8,310 nt of DNA. Origin: Actinomycetota bacterium (GTDB lineage Bacteria > Actinomycetota > Acidimicrobiia > IMCC26256 > PALSA-610). The position numbers were made by a program, and so were the translations under genes. Positions 6,490 through 8,310 of the stretch are shown here, piece after piece. The notes beneath the pieces were generated by a model. The model made no database searches. It was not told the DNA's origin and was given only the letters and a program-made list of their open reading frames with translations. Where the stretch lies: contig JAUZEI010000211.1 in the NCBI GenBank assembly GCA_030839105.1, forward strand, positions 1-8,310, given 5' to 3'. Position 1 is the stretch's first letter. The number at the start of each line of letters is the position of its first letter.

Positions 6490-7226
6490 GCGATTCGGAC
6501 GTTCGTCACAACCGATCGTTCTGGGACGCCGACTCCGACAACTATCAGGACGCCCACGGCGCCCAGCTCGCGCACGCGCCGCTCGCGTGGGGTGCGTACC
6601 GCGTGCCGGAATCCGAGCTGCAGATCCTCGGCGACGTGTCGGGCCGGGCGGTGCTGGAGCTCGGGTGCGGTGCCGCGCAGTGGTCGATCGCGCTCGCCGA
6701 ACGGGGCGCCCGAGTGGTCGGTCTCGACGTCTCCGCCGCGCAACTCGGTCACGCGCGTCGCGCGGCCGGCACGGTTCCCCTTGTGCAGGCCAGCGGCGAG
6801 CAGGTGCCGTTTTCGGACGCAAGCTTCGACATCGTCTTCTGCGACCACGGCGCGCTCAGCTTCTGTGACCCGCACGTCAGCGTGCCCGAGGTCGCACGTC
6901 TTCTGCGCCCGGGCGGCCTGCTCGCGTTCTGTTGCACGCACCCCATGCTGTACCTCACGTGGGACGACAAGAATGAACAGCAGACCCGCAAGCTGCAGAT
7001 CGACTACGCCGACCTCGGACGTCTGGCGCTCGAGCAGGGAACCGTCGACTGGGTCCTGCCTCCGGGCGGCTGGATACGCGTGCTTCGAGCCAACGGCTTC
7101 GACATCGAGGATCTACAGGAGTTGATCGTCGGTCCCGACGCGGCGACCACGTATGACGACTTCGCCCCGCCGAAGTGGGCCCGCCGCTGGCCGGCAGAAT
7201 GGATCTGGAAGGCGCGCCGCCGCTGA
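6486..7226 (+). CDS. Class I SAM-dependent methyltransferase
   Basis: Transfers a methyl group from S-adenosylmethionine to an unidentified acceptor. The protein is 246 residues with a Rossmann-like Methyltransf_11-type fold. Motif I is VLELGCGAAQWS (56-67), the ribose-binding acid is Asp81 in VVGLDVS, motif IV is FDIVFCDHGALSF (114-126) and LLRPGGLLAF (139-148) is the post-motif strand-turn. An N-terminal VRHNRSFWDADSDNYQ block (6-21) and a Trp-rich C-terminus (WARRWPAEWIWK) are characteristic of a conserved actinobacterial subgroup whose substrate I do not know. The start is GTG at 6486, overlapping the amidohydrolase stop as GTGA, which implies translational coupling; no strong Shine-Dalgarno is seen. 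The open frame extends far upstream (to 4005), but that stretch is antisense to the thiolase and shadows the hydrolase, so it is not coding. Confidence 0.93.
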   Translation: MSDSDVRHNRSFWDADSDNYQDAHGAQLAHAPLAWGAYRVPESELQILGDVSGRAVLELGCGAAQWSIALAERGARVVGLDVSAAQLGHARRAAGTVPLVQASGEQVPFSDASFDIVFCDHGALSFCDPHVSVPEVARLLRPGGLLAFCCTHPMLYLTWDDKNEQQTRKLQIDYADLGRLALEQGTVDWVLPPGGWIRVLRANGFDIEDLQELIVGPDAATTYDDFAPPKWARRWPAEWIWKARRR

Positions 7227-7239
7227 AGCCGCGCACGAC

Positions 7240-7259
7240 GCCCGGCCGATCAGCCGGGC
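7240..7259. terminator. Hairpin between convergent genes (possible terminator)
   Basis: GCCCGGC (7240-7246), loop CGATCA, GCCGGGC (7253-7259) forms a perfect 7-bp stem with a 6-nt loop. It lies 13 nt after the methyltransferase stop and 25 nt beyond the stop of the opposing gene, so it could act for both. There is no T-run, so an L-shaped or factor-assisted terminator is the more likely form. Confidence 0.45.
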
Positions 7260-7270
7260 AGCTCAGTTGT

Positions 7271-7302
7271 CGATCAGCCGACGATCAGCCGACGATCAAC
7301 GA
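7271..7302. repeat. Short tandem repeat, 11-bp unit CGATCAGCCGA
   Basis: CGATCAGCCGA occurs at 7271-7281 and 7282-7292, followed by a degenerate CGATCAACGA at 7293-7302. The array covers the stop codon (7287-7285) and last codons of the minus-strand zinc-ribbon gene. CGATCAGCCG also occurs at 7247-7256 in the adjacent hairpin. It probably arose by slippage; no protein-binding role can be argued. Confidence 0.6.
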
Positions 7303-8175
7303 TGCTTCGAGCGCCTTGTACAGCCGATCGGTACCCGACTTGGCGGAGACGGCAATCAGGACGAGTGCCGAAGCGGACGCGACGATGAGCAGGTGCGCGT
7401 GCACGCCGTTCCGGTTGAACCGGCCCTCGACCGCGGGGAGCTTGTCCCGCATCGTGAGATCCTTCCGCTCGAGCGTGCCACCCGCGACCGAAATCCTCTC
7501 CTTGAACGCGGCGTCGAGCGCGCGCTGCATCTGCAACGACGACAATCGGTCGGGAAACGCAATGCTCGCGACCGCGACGTCGTAGCCGTCGGCCTGGGTA
7601 TCGGCCGTGTAGACCGTCGCCGGGATGGAGTTCAGGGTGATCGCGCGCGTGTCGAGCACGGGCGTGTGCGGCAGCTGCACCTGAAACGATCCGTCGGGCG
7701 AGGTGTACGTCACGCCCTCACCGGCGACGAACGCGTTCGTACCCGCCGGCAGCGGATCCGAGTGCAGGTGCATCGCGCCGAAGCCCGCGGCGCATGCGAT
7801 CGCCACGACCAACGCGATCACGCCGAGGCGCGTCGCGCGCGGTGGCCGGACCGGGTCCGTGGGCCCAACGGACATCCCGGGAGCACGGGTCTCGGCGGCA
7901 GGCGGCGGCGGAGATCCGGCGGCGTAGGCATCCGCCGGGCCTGGTGTCGGAGCCGGCGCGGGAACCGGCGGCGGGATCGAGAGCCGGCCGAACGGCGGCC
8001 GGGACGGCCCGGCCGCAGGGGACTGGGACGGCGTGGCGGCGTCCGGCGGGGCCGCGGAGTCGACGGCACCGGCGCCGACCGCAGTCGTCTGCACCGGCGG
8101 GAGCAAGGCGCCACAGCGCCCGCAATCATCGCCGTCCCCGAGCAGCAGGTAGCCGCACGAACCGCATTTACGCAT
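7285..8175 (-). CDS. Zinc-ribbon, Pro-rich linker, single-pass membrane protein of unknown function
   Basis: I do not recognise a named family. The 296-residue protein has four visible parts. The N-terminal zinc ribbon has Cys4-x2-Cys7 and Cys18-x2-Cys21. An Ala/Pro-rich, probably disordered linker covers about 25-112 (IPPPVPAPAPTPGP at 67-80). One hydrophobic helix lies at about 117-136, preceded by Arg residues (VRPPRATR), so the ribbon should be cytoplasmic and the C-terminus outside. An alpha/beta domain covers about 150-296, beginning YTSPDGSFQVQLP (157-169), a pattern seen in secreted actinobacterial domains whose strands resemble LpqN or PsbP-like folds; that comparison is a guess. The start at 8175 places the first Cys at residue 4, usual for such zinc-ribbon proteins. 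No Shine-Dalgarno is visible. It is convergent with the methyltransferase and 75 nt downstream of another possible minus-strand gene. It may be a sensor or envelope-anchored protein; its role is unknown. Confidence 0.85.
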   Translation of the reverse strand: MRKCGSCGYLLLGDGDDCGRCGALLPPVQTTAVGAGAVDSAAPPDAATPSQSPAAGPSRPPFGRLSIPPPVPAPAPTPGPADAYAAGSPPPPAAETRAPGMSVGPTDPVRPPRATRLGVIALVVAIACAAGFGAMHLHSDPLPAGTNAFVAGEGVTYTSPDGSFQVQLPHTPVLDTRAITLNSIPATVYTADTQADGYDVAVASIAFPDRLSSLQMQRALDAAFKERISVAGGTLERKDLTMRDKLPAVEGRFNRNGVHAHLLIVASASALVLIAVSAKSGTDRLYKALEASLIVG

Positions 8176-8233
8176 CGACGGGTATCGGAGCGAAGCCCGG
8201 CCGAGCTGAGACTCAATCAGACGCGGATCAGGT

Positions 8234-8248
8234 CGAATGGGCCATTCG
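8234..8248. repeat. Hyphenated perfect dyad CGAATGG-G-CCATTCG
   Basis: Seven bases, one G, then their exact reverse complement. It begins 2 nt after the stop of the partial minus-strand reading frame at the right edge and 58 nt upstream of the zinc-ribbon gene start. It can form a 6-bp RNA stem with a GGC loop, so it may be a 3'-end hairpin of the upstream gene, or an operator for the zinc-ribbon gene. No T-run follows. Confidence 0.35.
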
Positions 8249-8250
8249 GT

Positions 8251-8310
8251 TCAGCGGCGCTCGAACGTCACGCCCGCGGCCTCCCGGTCCCAGGTGTGCT
8301 CCGTGACACC
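8251..8310 (-). CDS. Possible C-terminal end of an unidentified protein (cut by right edge)
   Basis: On the minus strand the last 60 nt read GVTEHTWDREAAGVTFERR followed by TGA (8253-8251). The mixed composition, with Trp, Phe and a charged end, and the immediately following dyad suggest a genuine gene end, and the direction matches the zinc-ribbon gene downstream. Nineteen residues are too few to assign a family, and a chance open stretch cannot be excluded. Confidence 0.4.
   Translation of the reverse strand, partial: GVTEHTWDREAAGVTFERR

Noticed and set aside
5530..6822. A 430-codon minus-strand open frame
   Set aside because: It is antisense to the amidohydrolase and the start of the methyltransferase, both with clear motifs. 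The Arg-rich translation shows no domain.
7271..7302. CRISPR-like direct repeats
   Set aside because: The units are 11 bp and directly abutting, without spacers, and only about three copies exist.
1..8310. tRNA, rRNA, insertion sequence, phage or defence-system genes
   Set aside because: No cloverleaf-like sequence, rRNA words, transposase or integrase motifs, terminal inverted repeats, nuclease or toxin-antitoxin genes were seen on either strand.

Overview
The window is GC-rich (roughly two-thirds G+C by eye), densely coding bacterial DNA. I read eight genes, two of them cut by the window ends, and no RNA genes, insertion sequences or CRISPR. The gene families (Cys-less thiolase with a DUF35 partner, amidohydrolase_2, TetR, a proline-rich zinc-ribbon membrane protein) and starts placed directly after TANNNT boxes suggest an actinobacterium, perhaps an environmental, Acidimicrobiia-like or mycobacteria-like lineage. 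The lineage is inference: there is no marker gene.

Layout from left to right: (1) 2-958, minus strand, N-terminal 319 residues of an NAD(P)-dependent aldehyde dehydrogenase with all visible catalytic residues; (2) 959-1043, a short divergent promoter region; (3) 1044-2606, plus, a 520-residue Ppx/GppA phosphatase fused to an HD domain; (4) 2607-2797, a spacer with a perfect hyphenated dyad; (5) 2798-3484, plus, a TetR-type regulator with an odd Ala/Asn/Ser tail; (6) 3508-5117, minus, a thiolase-fold gene translationally coupled (TGATG) to a DUF35 zinc-ribbon/OB-fold gene; (7) 5118-5211, a divergent promoter region with candidate leaderless promoters both ways; (8) 5212-7226, plus, an amidohydrolase_2-family hydrolase coupled (GTGA) to a class I SAM methyltransferase; (9) 7227-7284, a convergent spacer with a hairpin and short tandem repeats; (10) 7285-8175, minus, a zinc-ribbon protein with a Pro-rich linker, one membrane helix and an exported domain; (11) 8251-8310, minus, a possible C-terminal tail of another gene.

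The most coherent unit is the back-to-back pair of two-gene operons at 3508-7226. The thiolase has no cysteine at either usual catalytic position but keeps a histidine, and its partner is a DUF35 protein. This resembles the Ltp2/ChsH2-DUF35 type of acyl-CoA retro-aldolase of steroid side-chain breakdown more than an ordinary thiolase. With the aldehyde dehydrogenase, the amidohydrolase and a TetR regulator nearby, a small catabolic locus for a CoA-activated, perhaps steroid-like or aromatic, substrate is a reasonable hypothesis, but the substrate cannot be read from the sequence. Ppx-HD (polyphosphate/(p)ppGpp metabolism) and the zinc-ribbon membrane protein look unrelated to that locus.
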